Shown in pieces: positions 1 through 9,268 of a stretch of DNA of 63,957 nt. The first letter of the stretch is position 1, and every line of letters begins with the position of its first letter. Source of the stretch: an uncultured Chitinophagaceae bacterium (GTDB lineage Bacteria > Bacteroidota > Bacteroidia > Chitinophagales > Chitinophagaceae); assembly GCA_937862815.1 (NCBI GenBank), contig CALMED010000031.1, positions 1-63,957 on the forward strand. The letters are read 5' to 3'. A model generated the notes under the pieces. It made no database searches, was not told the origin of the DNA, and was given only the letters and a program-made list of their open reading frames with translations. The position numbers and the translations under genes were made by a program.

Positions 1-893
1 GCTTCCCGCACCCATCTGCCGTTTTCATGTGCTTTGCGTCTTGCTTCTAAGCGTTGTTTGTTGCAGGGACCATTCCCTTTCACCACGTTCCAGAATTCCT
101 CCCAGTTGATGTCGCCAAAATCGTAATGTCCCCGTTCCTCATTCCATTTCAGATCAGGATCGGGCAGGGTCATGCCCAGCACTTTTACTTGCTCTGCGAT
201 CATGTCTACAAAGTTCTGCCGCAGTTCGTCGTTGGTTTTGCGTTTGATCTTCCACTTCATGCTTTGGTCGCTGTTGGTGCTCTCGCTGTCGCGGGGACCA
301 AACATCATCAAACTGGGCCACCACCAGCGGTTAATGGCATCCTGGCACATGGCCCGCTGTTCGGGGGTGCCGCGGGACAACACCAGCAGGCTCTCAAAGC
401 CCTGGCGCTGGTGAAAGCTTTCCTCCTTGCAGATGCGCACCATGGCCCGGGCATAGGGACCATACGACGTACGGCAGAGCATCACCTGGTTCATGATGGC
501 GGCGCCGTCCACCAGCCAGCCAATGGCACCCATATCGGCCCAGCTGAGGGTGGGGTAGTTGAAGATGGAGGAATATTTGGCCTTGCCGCTGTGCAGGTCG
601 GCAATCATCTCATCGCGGCTCATACCCAGGGTTTCGGCGGCGGCATAGAGGTAGAGGCCATGACCGGCTTCATCCTGTACCTTGGCCAGCAGAATGGCCT
701 TGCGCTTCAACGACGGGGCCCGGGTGATCCAGTTGCCTTCGGGCAGCATCCCTACAATTTCGCTGTGGGCGTGCTGGCTGATCTGCCGCAGGTTGGTTTT
801 GCGGTAGGCATCGGGCATCCAGTCTTTGGGTTCGATCTTGATCTCGGCATCAATTTTCTGCTGAAATTGCTGCTCCAGGTCGTGTACTGACAT
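1..893 (-). CDS. paaA: 1,2-phenylacetyl-CoA epoxidase subunit A (partial, runs off left edge)
   Basis: This is the catalytic di-iron subunit of the PaaABCDE monooxygenase, which epoxidises the ring of phenylacetyl-CoA. Translation of the minus strand from the ATG at 893 gives 297 codons with no stop before the window edge. The family is usually a little over 300 residues, so only the C-terminal tail is missing. The two carboxylate/histidine iron-binding motifs are visible, DEAGH near residue 80 and EESFH near residue 145, as is the tryptophan-rich [16 protein letters not shown] stretch typical of PaaA. paaB, paaC and paaD probably follow beyond the edge. paaE lies at 6697-7770 on the same strand, separated from paaA by two oppositely oriented genes. 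Identification is confident. Confidence 0.95.
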   Translation of the reverse strand, partial: MSVHDLEQQFQQKIDAEIKIEPKDWMPDAYRKTNLRQISQHAHSEIVGMLPEGNWITRAPSLKRKAILLAKVQDEAGHGLYLYAAAETLGMSRDEMIADLHSGKAKYSSIFNYPTLSWADMGAIGWLVDGAAIMNQVMLCRTSYGPYARAMVRICKEESFHQRQGFESLLVLSRGTPEQRAMCQDAINRWWWPSLMMFGPRDSESTNSDQSMKWKIKRKTNDELRQNFVDMIAEQVKVLGMTLPDPDLKWNEERGHYDFGDINWEEFWNVVKGNGPCNKQRLEARRKAHENGRWVRE

Positions 894-1063
894 ACGCTCG
901 GGATTGTCAACAAATGTACAAAAAGCTAACGCCTGTTCATGCGGCTTGTTTCCGCTTTGCGGGGCTTTCTGTATAAAACTTCTGACAAAAGCGTCTGCCA
1001 GCGGCATTTTTTCTGACGCAGCCCGCATTTCGTCCGGATTTTTGACCGTTATGCCCTTGAATT

Positions 1064-2662
1064 GTGCCTTCAGTCCTGCAAATCGGTAATTTCGGCCTCA
1101 AATTCAATCGCTTGCTGCAAGATTATTTTCAACGCTTCCGTAACCAGGTAATAGGTATTGATGCGCAGTTTGAATCGCCGTACGGCACGAAGAAAATTGT
1201 GTACGCCGACTGGACCGCCAGCGGCCGGGCCTATGGGCCCATTGAGGAGCGGCTGCAGCATGACATTCTCCCCCTGCTGGCCAATACCCATACCGAAACC
1301 ACGGTGACCGGTACGGCTATGACCCGGGCTTACGAACAGGCCAAACACATCATCAAGCAGCACGTGCATGCCGGCGCGGATGATGTACTCATTTTTGCCG
1401 GCAGCGGCATGACCGGGGCGGTGAATAAACTGCAACGCCTGCTGGGACTCCGCATACCCGAACGTATCATGGACTACGTGAAGCCGGGCGCCCTGCCCAC
1501 GCCGGAAGAACTGCGTAACAGTCCGGTACGGATCCACGAACTGTTCAGCCAGTACCTCGATATTGATCCGCTGCGCAAACCCATCGTATTTGTGAGCCAT
1601 ATGGAGCATCACTCCAACCAGACCTCCTGGCTCGAAACCATTGCCGATGTGGAGATCATCCCCAACGATGCCGATGGCAATATTGACCTGCATGCCTTTG
1701 AGGAATTACTGCAACGTCACCAGGACCGGCAGAATAAAATCGCGGCCATCACCGGCTGCTCCAATGTTACGGGTATTCAGACACCCTACCACGAAGTGGC
1801 CAAACGGGTGCACCGCTACGGGGGGTTGTGCTTTGTGGATTTTGCCTGCTCGGCCCCCTACGTGCAGATTGATATGCACCCCGGCGAAGAAGGTGCCGAC
1901 CTGGATGCCATCTTTTTCTCGCCGCATAAATTCCTGGGCGGACAGGGAACGCCCGGTGTGCTCATCTTTCATAAAAAGCTGTACCATAACCTCATCCCCG
2001 ACCAACCCGGCGGCGGCACGGTTACCTATACCAACCCCTGGAAATACCACGAATACATCACCGACATCGAACACCGCGAAGACGGTGGTACGCCTCCTTT
2101 CCTGCAGGGCATCAAGGCGGCACTGGCGGTGAAGCTGAAAGAGGAGATGGGGGTGGACAAGATGCTGCAGCGGGAAGAAGAGCTGCTGCGGATCATCTTT
2201 CAGCGCCTGCCCCATATCCCCGGTGTTGAAATACTGGAGGGACAGAACACCCACCGTTTAGGGGTTATCTCTTTCATCATCCACGGCACGCATTTCAACC
2301 TGGTGGTAAAACTGCTCAACGACCGCTTTGGTATACAAACCCGGGGTGGCTGCGCCTGTGCCGGTACCTATGGCCATATGCTGCTGCAGGTGGATGAACT
2401 GCATTCATACGAAATCCTCGGCGAACTGCACAAGGGCGACCTCAGCTGCAAGCCCGGCTGGGTACGGATGTCCATCCACCCGGTGATGACGGATGAAGAG
2501 GTTACCTGTATTCTTGATGCCATTGAACAGGTGGCCCTGCATTATGCCGACTGGAAGAAAGATTATGTGTACGACCCGCAGACCAACGAATACCACCATG
2601 CCACGGCCGCCGACCAGGCTGCAGCGGCCGTCAACCGCTGGTTTGAAACGCCGTTGTTATAA
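1064..2662 (+). CDS. Class V aminotransferase / cysteine desulfurase-like PLP enzyme
   Basis: This is a PLP-dependent enzyme of the aminotransferase class V (NifS-like) fold. Visible marks are an early YADWTASGR segment, the SHMEHHSN active-site histidine region, the cofactor aspartate region in [11 protein letters not shown], and the PLP-lysine motif [14 protein letters not shown] late [12 protein letters not shown] loop could carry a sulfur-accepting cysteine. At 532 residues it is longer than a typical IscS or SufS (about 400). The substrate cannot be told from sequence. No ATG precedes the conserved region in this frame. The listed start is a GTG at 1064, and a TTG near 1106 is an alternative. 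The gene is divergent from paaA, with about 170 bp between them, and is followed by the LamG gene. Confidence 0.85.
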   Translation: MPSVLQIGNFGLKFNRLLQDYFQRFRNQVIGIDAQFESPYGTKKIVYADWTASGRAYGPIEERLQHDILPLLANTHTETTVTGTAMTRAYEQAKHIIKQHVHAGADDVLIFAGSGMTGAVNKLQRLLGLRIPERIMDYVKPGALPTPEELRNSPVRIHELFSQYLDIDPLRKPIVFVSHMEHHSNQTSWLETIADVEIIPNDADGNIDLHAFEELLQRHQDRQNKIAAITGCSNVTGIQTPYHEVAKRVHRYGGLCFVDFACSAPYVQIDMHPGEEGADLDAIFFSPHKFLGGQGTPGVLIFHKKLYHNLIPDQPGGGTVTYTNPWKYHEYITDIEHREDGGTPPFLQGIKAALAVKLKEEMGVDKMLQREEELLRIIFQRLPHIPGVEILEGQNTHRLGVISFIIHGTHFNLVVKLLNDRFGIQTRGGCACAGTYGHMLLQVDELHSYEILGELHKGDLSCKPGWVRMSIHPVMTDEEVTCILDAIEQVALHYADWKKDYVYDPQTNEYHHATAADQAAAAVNRWFETPLL

Positions 2663-2765
2663 CCACGCCGGCTGATAGTACTGACCATAATCAGGGCGAA
2701 GGTTGATTGTTGTATCTGCTTTCCCGCCCGGCTGCGGACTTACCTTAGAAGGTAAATCCCAAGCC

Positions 2766-5700
2766 ATGCGTACGCTGACTTTACTCCTCTGCTGGCTGTC
2801 ACTTTCTGCCGTAACCTACGCACAGACCCTGGTAGCCCATTACCCTTTTAACGGAAACGCCAATGATGCCAGCGGCAATGGCCGCAATCCCGTTCTCATC
2901 AGTTCCGGCGCCACCCTCACCACCGACCGTTTTGGCCAGCCCGACCGGGCGTATGCCTTTGACGGCACCAGCGGCTACATCAAATACGCGGCCGATGGAC
3001 TGCCCACGGGTGACCGTACCATCTCCCTCTGGTTCAACGTTCCGGCGGTGGATAACCGACCCGGTTTTCTCGGGTATGGGGGTGATGGCAACTGCGGCAG
3101 CGCTTTTTTTATGGGGCTGAACCTGTTGGGAGACGCTTCTTACCATTTGCAGGGACACTGCCGGGTCAATGAAGCCCAATACCCATATGGCACAGCACCG
3201 CTTAACAACTGGGTCCACTGGGTAGCAACCGTGCAGGGGAATACCCACCGGATTTACATTAACGGGGTCGTAAAATCTTCATCTGCCACCTTCACTGTGC
3301 CCACAGCTGTAACCGGTAAGGATTTTGTGATCGGTGTCATCACATCGCTTACAGGTACAGCTCCGTACACCGATATTAATATCAAGTATACCAAAGGCAA
3401 ACTCGACGATATCCGTATGTACAACGCGGCCCTCAGCGATGCGCAGGTGCTGCAGTTGTACCGCGAGGAAGCAACCGGGCTGGTCGTTCATTATCCCTTT
3501 AATGGAAATGCAGAAGATACTGCTATGTTCCGGCTGCATGGAACGCCGGTTTCTGTAACCTACACATCCGATCGATTTAACAACAGTAATAAAGCTGTGC
3601 AAATGAACGGAACCAGTTCAGTGGTTACGGTTAAAGACACACCTCTACTCCGCATCAATAATGAATTAACTCTTTCTGCGTGGGTAAAGCGCACCCGTTT
3701 TGGAATAGATATGATACTCGAAAAAGGAGGCGACTGGACAGGTTCCACCACCAACTATGGCATGGGGCTGCATAACATCAACAGCAATATGTTTTACTTT
3801 TTCTTTAAGGGCGGATGGAGAGGAACACCGGGTGTGAATGATTTCAACTGGCATTATTATACCGTTGTGGCAAAGAACGGCGATGCAGATCCGCAACTGT
3901 ATATTGATGGTGTGCTGAAGCCGGTGCAATACCGGGAAGGGGCCGGTTCGGTTGAGCTTGCTGTTTCTGCAGCAGATCTGCATATTGGCGCACAATTGGG
4001 CTCCCCTGCTTACTATGGGGCAAATATGCTGGATGAAGTGAAAATTTACAACCGTTTGCTTTCTTCAGCCGAAGTACTGAACAACTACCGGAAGGAAGGA
4101 ACCGGCCTTGCAGCCTGGTACCCGCTTAATGGCAACCTGCTCGATTCCAGTGGCAATGCCAATCACGGAACAGGGGTCAATGGTCCTGTTTTTACCAACG
4201 ACCGCCTCGACTCGGCCAACCGGGCACTCCGCTTGCAGGCTGCATCCACACAGTATGTAGAGGTGCCTGATCATCCTTCCATCCAGATTGGTACGGAATT
4301 GAGTATCTCCGTTTGGGTAAAACGCAATACGCTCACCACCATTGATGAAGTGGTGAATAAAGGCGGCGACTGGAACCAGAACAACTGTAACTACGGGCTG
4401 GTATTTACGCCCGGCGAATTAATATTTTTATACGACGGGGGCTATCACCTGATACAGGCACCGCAGGACCTTAACTGGCACCATTACGCCATTACCACCT
4501 ACCAGGGGTCACCGGATGTGAAGTTTTATGTAGACGGGAATTACGTGCCCACCTGGATACCGCAGGGCTCTATCAATTTTAAGCCTTCTTCCGATGCCCC
4601 GCTCCGGATTGGTGCCAAACCGGGTATTCATTACAGTAACAATACCATCGACGATGTACGCATCTACAACCGCGTGCTGGCACCGAACGAAATCCGGTAT
4701 TTGGCTGCACAACCCATACTGGCGGCCTACTTGCCTCTGAACGGAAATACAAGGGATGTGAGCGGCAACGGCCGTAACGGTACGGTAACGGCGGCCACCC
4801 TTACCACGGATAAATACAGCAACCCCAATTCCGCCTATCGTTTTTACGGGAACGGAACGCTTTCGGGTATTGTGCTCGATAACTCAGCCGGGCTCAATTT
4901 CATGAACCAACCCTTCACGCTTTCGGCCTGGGTGAAGTACTCCCATATGGGCGGCAGCGAACCCAAGGTAATTGTGGGCAAGCATTATACCTGCGTGTAT
5001 TCGGGGTACCTGCTATCGGTTCTGAATAACAGCATAGAGTTTGCTGTGGCCGGAAGTGGTAATTCATTTGCCGCAGCAGTCACAACAGAAACTTTCAATG
5101 ATAATAAATGGCATCATGTGGTGGCCGTGTACAACGGAAGCAACCAATTGTCTGTTTATGTTGATGGTGTATTGAAAGCATCCGCCACCGGCGCCTACCA
5201 AACAGCGGCGCAGGATGCACCGGTAAAAATTGGCGGGGCCACCATCGGGTGCGGCGATTATGGCGTGTTTGATGGCGATATTGACGAAGTGAAAATGTAC
5301 AGCACCGCTCTCACGCCGCCTGAAATTATTCTGTTGTATCAACAGAGCCGCGGCAGTGGTTATGCCACACGTTTTGAAGGAAATTCCACCAACCATGTTC
5401 AGTTAACCCGTACCGTTGAGCCTCCTCCTGCCATTACCCTGGAGGCCTGGGTGCAACACAATGGAACAGCAGGCCGGCAATGGATACTTGCGGGCTCCGC
5501 AGCCAATACCTGGCAGTGGGGTATTGAAGGTAATAAAATGATACTGGGCCTGCTCAACGGTGGTGAAGTGCTTTCTGGCGATGCAGTGTTCAATGATGGG
5601 AAATGGCATCACCTGGCCGTTTCCTTCAGCGGAAATACGGTTGCATTTTATTGCGATGGGTTTGCTGCCGGAACCGGTACTTTAACGCCAGCCGGAACCA

Positions 5701-6647
5701 CATCGGGACCTTACACAATTGGCAACCGTGCCGGCACCACCCAATCCTTTGATGGGGTGCTGGATGAACTCCGTTTATGGGGGGCCGCATTGCCGCCGGA
5801 ACTTATCCGTAACTGGATGCACCGTAAGGTTACCCGCGGACACCCGCAATTTGAAGCTCTTGGCCATTACTACAATTTTGATGAAGCATCTGTATATCAC
5901 ACCTACGATCTGCGCAGTGGCTTAACCGGTTTGTTGCAGGGGGGGATTTCCGTTGTTTCCGGTGCACCCATTGGCGACACCAGTGCGGTTGATTTTACCA
6001 ACCCGGTAAAAACCGCCACAGTGATGCAAACGGTAAATGAACAACTCACTGTTACCGCCACATCCGGCAACCCGGCTGGCCTGGCAGTATATGTTGTTAA
6101 GGATGTGCCGGTATCGCTGGAGGGCACATCCGGTACAGGCGGCATCGGCCACTATTACGGGGTACAACTGATCGGGGGCGGGTCGCCTTCGTACACGGCC
6201 GTATACCAGTACGGTGGTAATCCGCTGGTAACGCCGTTGATTGAGCCCGGGCTCACCTTGTTCCGGCGTGACAATAACAGTCAGCAGTGGATGACAACAA
6301 GTGCCATCCTGAACACAACAGCTAAAACCCTGACTGTAACCGGCCAAAATACCGAATACATCCTGGGTTCAACGGGCTTCCCGCTTGCCGTGGAAGAGCC
6401 GGTGGAAAGGCCGAAACCGGTAGTGCTGTATCCCAACCCGGCCCGCGGCCAGGTAACGCTCCGGGGGGTCGAAACCTTTGGTCGTTTACAGGTAATTGAC
6501 CTGTCGGGTAAAATGGTACGGGATCAGCTGATCAACCGGCAATCCGTGGTGCAACTGAACCTGTCCGGTTTGCGGGGCGGCCTCTACCTGATCCGCCTGT
6601 CGGACGGACGTGATGTACAGGTGTTCCGGCTGGTGGTGGCGGAGTAA
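2766..6647 (+). CDS. Secreted multi-LamG (ConA-like) protein with T9SS sorting domain
   Basis: This is a 1,293-residue exported protein. The ATG at 2766 starts a clear signal peptide (MRTLTLLLCWLSLSAVTYA, cut before QTL), so the longer frame from 2703 is not needed. It carries five consecutive LamG/concanavalin-like beta-sandwich modules. The first four are recognisable by a repeated opening (HYPFNGNANDASGNGRN and variants) and nearly all by the closing LDDIRMYNAALS / IDEVKMYSTAL type strand. A sixth region follows with no repeat opening. The C-terminus (VVLYPNPARGQVTLRG to the end) is a T9SS type A sorting domain, so the protein should cross the outer membrane and be anchored or released there. 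It probably binds sugars or adhesion ligands, but no ligand can be assigned. A terminator follows. Confidence 0.9.
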   Translation: MRTLTLLLCWLSLSAVTYAQTLVAHYPFNGNANDASGNGRNPVLISSGATLTTDRFGQPDRAYAFDGTSGYIKYAADGLPTGDRTISLWFNVPAVDNRPGFLGYGGDGNCGSAFFMGLNLLGDASYHLQGHCRVNEAQYPYGTAPLNNWVHWVATVQGNTHRIYINGVVKSSSATFTVPTAVTGKDFVIGVITSLTGTAPYTDINIKYTKGKLDDIRMYNAALSDAQVLQLYREEATGLVVHYPFNGNAEDTAMFRLHGTPVSVTYTSDRFNNSNKAVQMNGTSSVVTVKDTPLLRINNELTLSAWVKRTRFGIDMILEKGGDWTGSTTNYGMGLHNINSNMFYFFFKGGWRGTPGVNDFNWHYYTVVAKNGDADPQLYIDGVLKPVQYREGAGSVELAVSAADLHIGAQLGSPAYYGANMLDEVKIYNRLLSSAEVLNNYRKEGTGLAAWYPLNGNLLDSSGNANHGTGVNGPVFTNDRLDSANRALRLQAASTQYVEVPDHPSIQIGTELSISVWVKRNTLTTIDEVVNKGGDWNQNNCNYGLVFTPGELIFLYDGGYHLIQAPQDLNWHHYAITTYQGSPDVKFYVDGNYVPTWIPQGSINFKPSSDAPLRIGAKPGIHYSNNTIDDVRIYNRVLAPNEIRYLAAQPILAAYLPLNGNTRDVSGNGRNGTVTAATLTTDKYSNPNSAYRFYGNGTLSGIVLDNSAGLNFMNQPFTLSAWVKYSHMGGSEPKVIVGKHYTCVYSGYLLSVLNNSIEFAVAGSGNSFAAAVTTETFNDNKWHHVVAVYNGSNQLSVYVDGVLKASATGAYQTAAQDAPVKIGGATIGCGDYGVFDGDIDEVKMYSTALTPPEIILLYQQSRGSGYATRFEGNSTNHVQLTRTVEPPPAITLEAWVQHNGTAGRQWILAGSAANTWQWGIEGNKMILGLLNGGEVLSGDAVFNDGKWHHLAVSFSGNTVAFYCDGFAAGTGTLTPAGTTSGPYTIGNRAGTTQSFDGVLDELRLWGAALPPELIRNWMHRKVTRGHPQFEALGHYYNFDEASVYHTYDLRSGLTGLLQGGISVVSGAPIGDTSAVDFTNPVKTATVMQTVNEQLTVTATSGNPAGLAVYVVKDVPVSLEGTSGTGGIGHYYGVQLIGGGSPSYTAVYQYGGNPLVTPLIEPGLTLFRRDNNSQQWMTTSAILNTTAKTLTVTGQNTEYILGSTGFPLAVEEPVERPKPVVLYPNPARGQVTLRGVETFGRLQVIDLSGKMVRDQLINRQSVVQLNLSGLRGGLYLIRLSDGRDVQVFRLVVAE

Positions 6648-6665
6648 AGTCTTGATAAACTGCAG

Positions 6666-6688
6666 GCCCGGCTCCGGCCGGGCTTTTT
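6666..6688 (+). terminator. Intrinsic terminator of the LamG gene
   Basis: A perfect 7-bp GC stem (GCCCGGC / GCCGGGC) with a 4-base loop is followed by five T. It begins 18 bases after the LamG stop codon. There is no matching A-run on its left side, so it should not stop paaE transcription coming the other way. Confidence 0.85.
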
Positions 6689-6696
6689 GCAACTGC

Positions 6697-7770
6697 CTAT
6701 TTCACATCAAAATCCACCACCACCGTTTCGGTTTTCGGGTGGGCCTGGCAGGTGAGAATGTAACCCTGTTCTATTTCTTCGTGATCAAGGCCCCAGTGCA
6801 CATCCATCTGCACTTCCCCTTCCAGCAGTCTGGCTTTGCAGGTGCAGCACACGCCTCCCTTGCAGGCATAGGGCACATCGGCGCCCTGTGCGGCGGCGGC
6901 GTCTAATAGGGTGGTGTCGCTGCTCAGCGGCAGATCAAAGCTGAACTGGCGTCCGTCGAGCTGCACCGTGATGTGACTCACCGGCCCGCCCGCTTCACCG
7001 GCAGCAGTGGTTTGCTTCGGCTTTCTGGCGCCCGTGCCAAATAGTTCAAAGTGGATGTGCTTCCTTTCCATCCCTTCCTGCTCCAGGTAGTCCCGCACGG
7101 TATGAATGAGGTCCTCCGGCCCGCATACAAACACTTCATCCGCTTCCTTGAACGACACCAGCTTTTCCAGTTCCTGCAGTTTACCGGCATTGATCCGGCC
7201 GAAATGCAGGGCCGCATCGGTTTTTTCCCGGCTGAGAATGTGGATGAGCCGGAAACGGTTCATGTATTTGTTTTTAAGCGCTTCCAGTTCTTCAAAAAAC
7301 AGGATGCTGCCCCGGTTGCGGTTGCCGTACAGCAGGGTACAGGTGCTGCGGGGTTCGGTGTGCAGGGTTTCTTTGAGCAGCGACAGGATGGGTGTGATAC
7401 CACTGCCCGCCGCAATAAACACATAGCTTTTCTGCTGCTGCGGGTCCAACGGGGTAAAGAATTTCCCTTGCGGCGGCATCACTTCCAGTACATCACCGGC
7501 TTTGAGCTGCTCATTGAGGTAGGTGGAAAAGACTCCGCCCGGCTGCTTTTTAACCCCGATGCGCAGGAGCTGCTCGTACGGTGCAGCACAGAGCGAATAG
7601 GACCGGCGTACCTCTTCCCCGCCAAGGGTGGTGCGCAGGTTGATGTATTGGCCCTGGGCGAACTGAAAAAGTTCTTTCAACGGATCGGGCACCGAAAAGA
7701 CCACCGACACACTATCGTTCGTTTCGGGCTGAACCGCAGCTACGGTAAGGGGGTAAAACTGTGCCGCCAT
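6697..7770 (-). CDS. paaE: 1,2-phenylacetyl-CoA epoxidase subunit E, ferredoxin reductase
   Basis: This is the electron-transfer subunit that passes electrons from NAD(P)H through FAD and a [2Fe-2S] cluster to the PaaA di-iron site. Domain order in the 357 residues: an N-terminal FAD-binding barrel with the RRSYSLCAAP motif near residue 55, an NAD(P)-binding domain with AAGSGITPILSLL near 120 and FVCGPEDLI near 220, then a plant-type ferredoxin domain. The cluster cysteines are in CKGGVCCTC near residue 302 and in ILTCQAH near 337. The TetR-family gene lies 11 bp upstream on the same strand, so the two are probably co-transcribed. The rest of the epoxidase operon starts only beyond the inserted plus-strand genes. 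Confidence 0.95.
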   Translation of the reverse strand: MAAQFYPLTVAAVQPETNDSVSVVFSVPDPLKELFQFAQGQYINLRTTLGGEEVRRSYSLCAAPYEQLLRIGVKKQPGGVFSTYLNEQLKAGDVLEVMPPQGKFFTPLDPQQQKSYVFIAAGSGITPILSLLKETLHTEPRSTCTLLYGNRNRGSILFFEELEALKNKYMNRFRLIHILSREKTDAALHFGRINAGKLQELEKLVSFKEADEVFVCGPEDLIHTVRDYLEQEGMERKHIHFELFGTGARKPKQTTAAGEAGGPVSHITVQLDGRQFSFDLPLSSDTTLLDAAAAQGADVPYACKGGVCCTCKARLLEGEVQMDVHWGLDHEEIEQGYILTCQAHPKTETVVVDFDVK

Positions 7771-7781
7771 GTACGGATTTC

Positions 7782-8381
7782 TTATTTGCTGCGAAGGCCG
7801 CCGATCAGGATGGTTACCATATTCTCTTCCAGCTCCGCTGCGGGTATCTTGGCGGTGGAGCGGTGCCAGCTTTCAATACCGCTCACGGCATGCAGCATGA
7901 TGAGGATGGCCGTGGGGGCGTCAATGGACTTGATTTGCCCCTCTTTGATGCCCTCTTCAATGATGGAGGAAAACCGCTTGCGGTAGTTGCGCCGCTGGGT
8001 GTGGAAATTGGAGCGGTAGGGCTCTTCCAGGTGCTTCCACTCGCGGTCGGTCACCAGCACTTCTTCAAAGTCTTCAATCATCTGGTGGATGTGAAACCGC
8101 AGCAGGGTTTCCACTTTCTGCAGAGGGGTGGCATCGCTGGTTTCAATTTCTTCGAGGTGGTCGTTGAAATGATTGGCTACGCCAAAGCAGATGGATTCCA
8201 GTATTTCGTTCTTGGATTTGATGTGGTTGTAGAGACTGGCGGCTTCAATACCGATGTTCTCGGCAAGGTCACGCATGCTGGCGGCTCCGAACCCTTTTTC
8301 CCGGAACAGGGCCGCGCCGGCTTTAACAATCAGGTCTTTGCGGCTTTCGTTTTTGGCTACTTTCAGCTTGCCCATATGCAT
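7782..8381 (-). CDS. TetR/AcrR family regulator, probable PaaR-type repressor
   Basis: This is a 199-residue one-domain-plus-ligand-domain regulator. The N-terminal helix-turn-helix is of the TetR type (LIVKAGAALFREKGFGAASMRDLAE, then IEAASLYNHIKSKNEILE at about residues 17-70). The C-terminal part is all-helical and should bind the inducer. Regulators of this kind commonly respond to phenylacetyl-CoA or acyl-CoAs when they sit next to paa genes. Here the gene lies 11 bp upstream of paaE, so control of the phenylacetate pathway is the natural inference. Two in-frame ATGs exist, at 8381 and 8375. An 18-bp palindrome at 8473-8490 is a candidate operator. Confidence 0.88.
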   Translation of the reverse strand: MHMGKLKVAKNESRKDLIVKAGAALFREKGFGAASMRDLAENIGIEAASLYNHIKSKNEILESICFGVANHFNDHLEEIETSDATPLQKVETLLRFHIHQMIEDFEEVLVTDREWKHLEEPYRSNFHTQRRNYRKRFSSIIEEGIKEGQIKSIDAPTAILIMLHAVSGIESWHRSTAKIPAAELEENMVTILIGGLRSK

Positions 8382-8428
8382 CAGGGTTTAAATGGTACAA
8401 CGGCAGGAGATACACTCCCGAACACGGG

Positions 8429-8459
8429 TTTTTCCGGCTGTTAAATTAGGTTATATTTG
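8429..8459 (+). promoter_or_regulatory. Bacteroidota-type promoter for the small exported protein
   Basis: A TATATTTG element at 8452-8459 matches the TAnnTTTG -7 consensus. A T-run at 8429-8433 sits 18 bases upstream at the -33 position but lacks the usual G. The predicted start of transcription is near 8465, just before the 18-bp palindrome. Confidence 0.5.
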
Positions 8460-8472
8460 GATACGATTCAAA

Positions 8473-8490
8473 ATACCCGTCAGCGGGTAT
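8473..8490. promoter_or_regulatory. 18-bp palindrome, candidate TetR operator
   Basis: A perfect inverted repeat, ATACCCG-TCAG-CGGGTAT, sits between the divergent tetR gene and the exported-protein gene. It lies about 10 bases after the predicted transcription start of the plus-strand gene and about 90 bases upstream of tetR. Its size fits a TetR-type operator. That the neighbouring regulator binds it is inferred from position only. Confidence 0.5.
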
Positions 8491-8541
8491 AGCGTTGATC
8501 CTTAAATCGCACTATTTTGCAGAAAATTAAAACCCGCAGTT

Positions 8542-9012
8542 ATGAAACAAAAACTTATGATGGTTGCTTTCCTTTGCGCCGCTTTTATGGTGGCTGCACC
8601 TGTTACCACCAAAGCCCAGACAGATCCGTTCTGGTACGAATCTATTTCGAACCCCAGTAAAACCATCAACTTCCTGATTGGGGTGTACCACACCAAGAAC
8701 GAATTCATTACCCGCGACGACGGAACCGGCTATACCAAGATCCGCATGGCCGTGATCAACAAGGAAGGAGCGAACCCCTTTCAGTGGGAAGATTATAAAA
8801 TTTACATCATGCTGAAAAACGGTGATTTGTTCTACAACTACACCACCAAGGCTACCGATGGTGATCTGGCCTGCAAATGGACCGTACAGCCGGGCACCAA
8901 CCACGTGCAGTACCTCTGCTTCGACAAAGCGTTTGACGTGAACCAGATCGAACGGGTATGGCTGGGCATGAGCGACAACAAGTTCTTCGACCTGTCACGC
9001 AGCGACAAGTAA
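8542..9012 (+). CDS. Small exported protein of unknown function
   Basis: I do not recognise this 156-residue protein. It begins with a clear signal peptide (MKQKLMMVAFLCAAFMVAAP, cut after TTKAQ at about residue 26). The mature part is about 130 residues, rich in aromatic and charged residues, with two cysteines (ACKW and YLCF) that could form a disulfide. The chain looks like a small beta-rich periplasmic or secreted domain. It has no lipobox and no recognisable T9SS sorting domain. It is transcribed divergently from tetR-paaE and may have its own promoter at 8429-8459. The stop is followed by a GC-rich tract and a T-run. Confidence 0.75.
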   Translation: MKQKLMMVAFLCAAFMVAAPVTTKAQTDPFWYESISNPSKTINFLIGVYHTKNEFITRDDGTGYTKIRMAVINKEGANPFQWEDYKIYIMLKNGDLFYNYTTKATDGDLACKWTVQPGTNHVQYLCFDKAFDVNQIERVWLGMSDNKFFDLSRSDK

Positions 9013-9203
9013 TAAACCCGCCCGCCCGCCCGTTTTTTGCAGCGGCTGCCCCGCAGGCTTTTATCCATATGCAGGGATCTTGCGCACGGAGGTACGTGTT
9101 GATCACGTATCGCTTCCTGCTGCTTTTTTCGCTGCGTGGACAAAGGTCCCGGAGCAGCCGCCTGGCTTTTGTCTGTGCCCTGCCCCAAAATTCCACCCAT
9201 CTC

Positions 9204-9233
9204 TTGTTAATAGCGGTCCAGCCATTACCTTTG
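9204..9233 (+). promoter_or_regulatory. Bacteroidota sigma-type promoter for the PfkB kinase gene
   Basis: A TTG at 9204-9206 and a TACCTTTG at 9226-9233 are separated by 19 bases, a close match to the TTTG/TAnnTTTG consensus. Transcription should start near 9239, about 30 bases before the ATG. Confidence 0.7.
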
Positions 9234-9268
9234 CGCCGCTGGAATCATCCTTCATTTAAACCTAACAC

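Noticed and set aside
54..890. Long plus-strand open frame opposite paaA
   Set aside because: The minus strand encodes an unmistakable PaaA with iron-binding motifs. The plus-strand frame is rich in His, Gly and Ala and is a codon shadow.
904..1089. 61-residue plus-strand frame in the paaA/aminotransferase gap
   Set aside because: No recognisable family, overlaps the start of the aminotransferase gene in another frame and covers the region that must hold the divergent promoters.
9013..9203. Small RNA or gene in the gap before the PfkB kinase
   Set aside because: Open frames here run on both strands in several phases without family signals. Only a GC tract with a T-run just after the stop codon was seen, with no stem.
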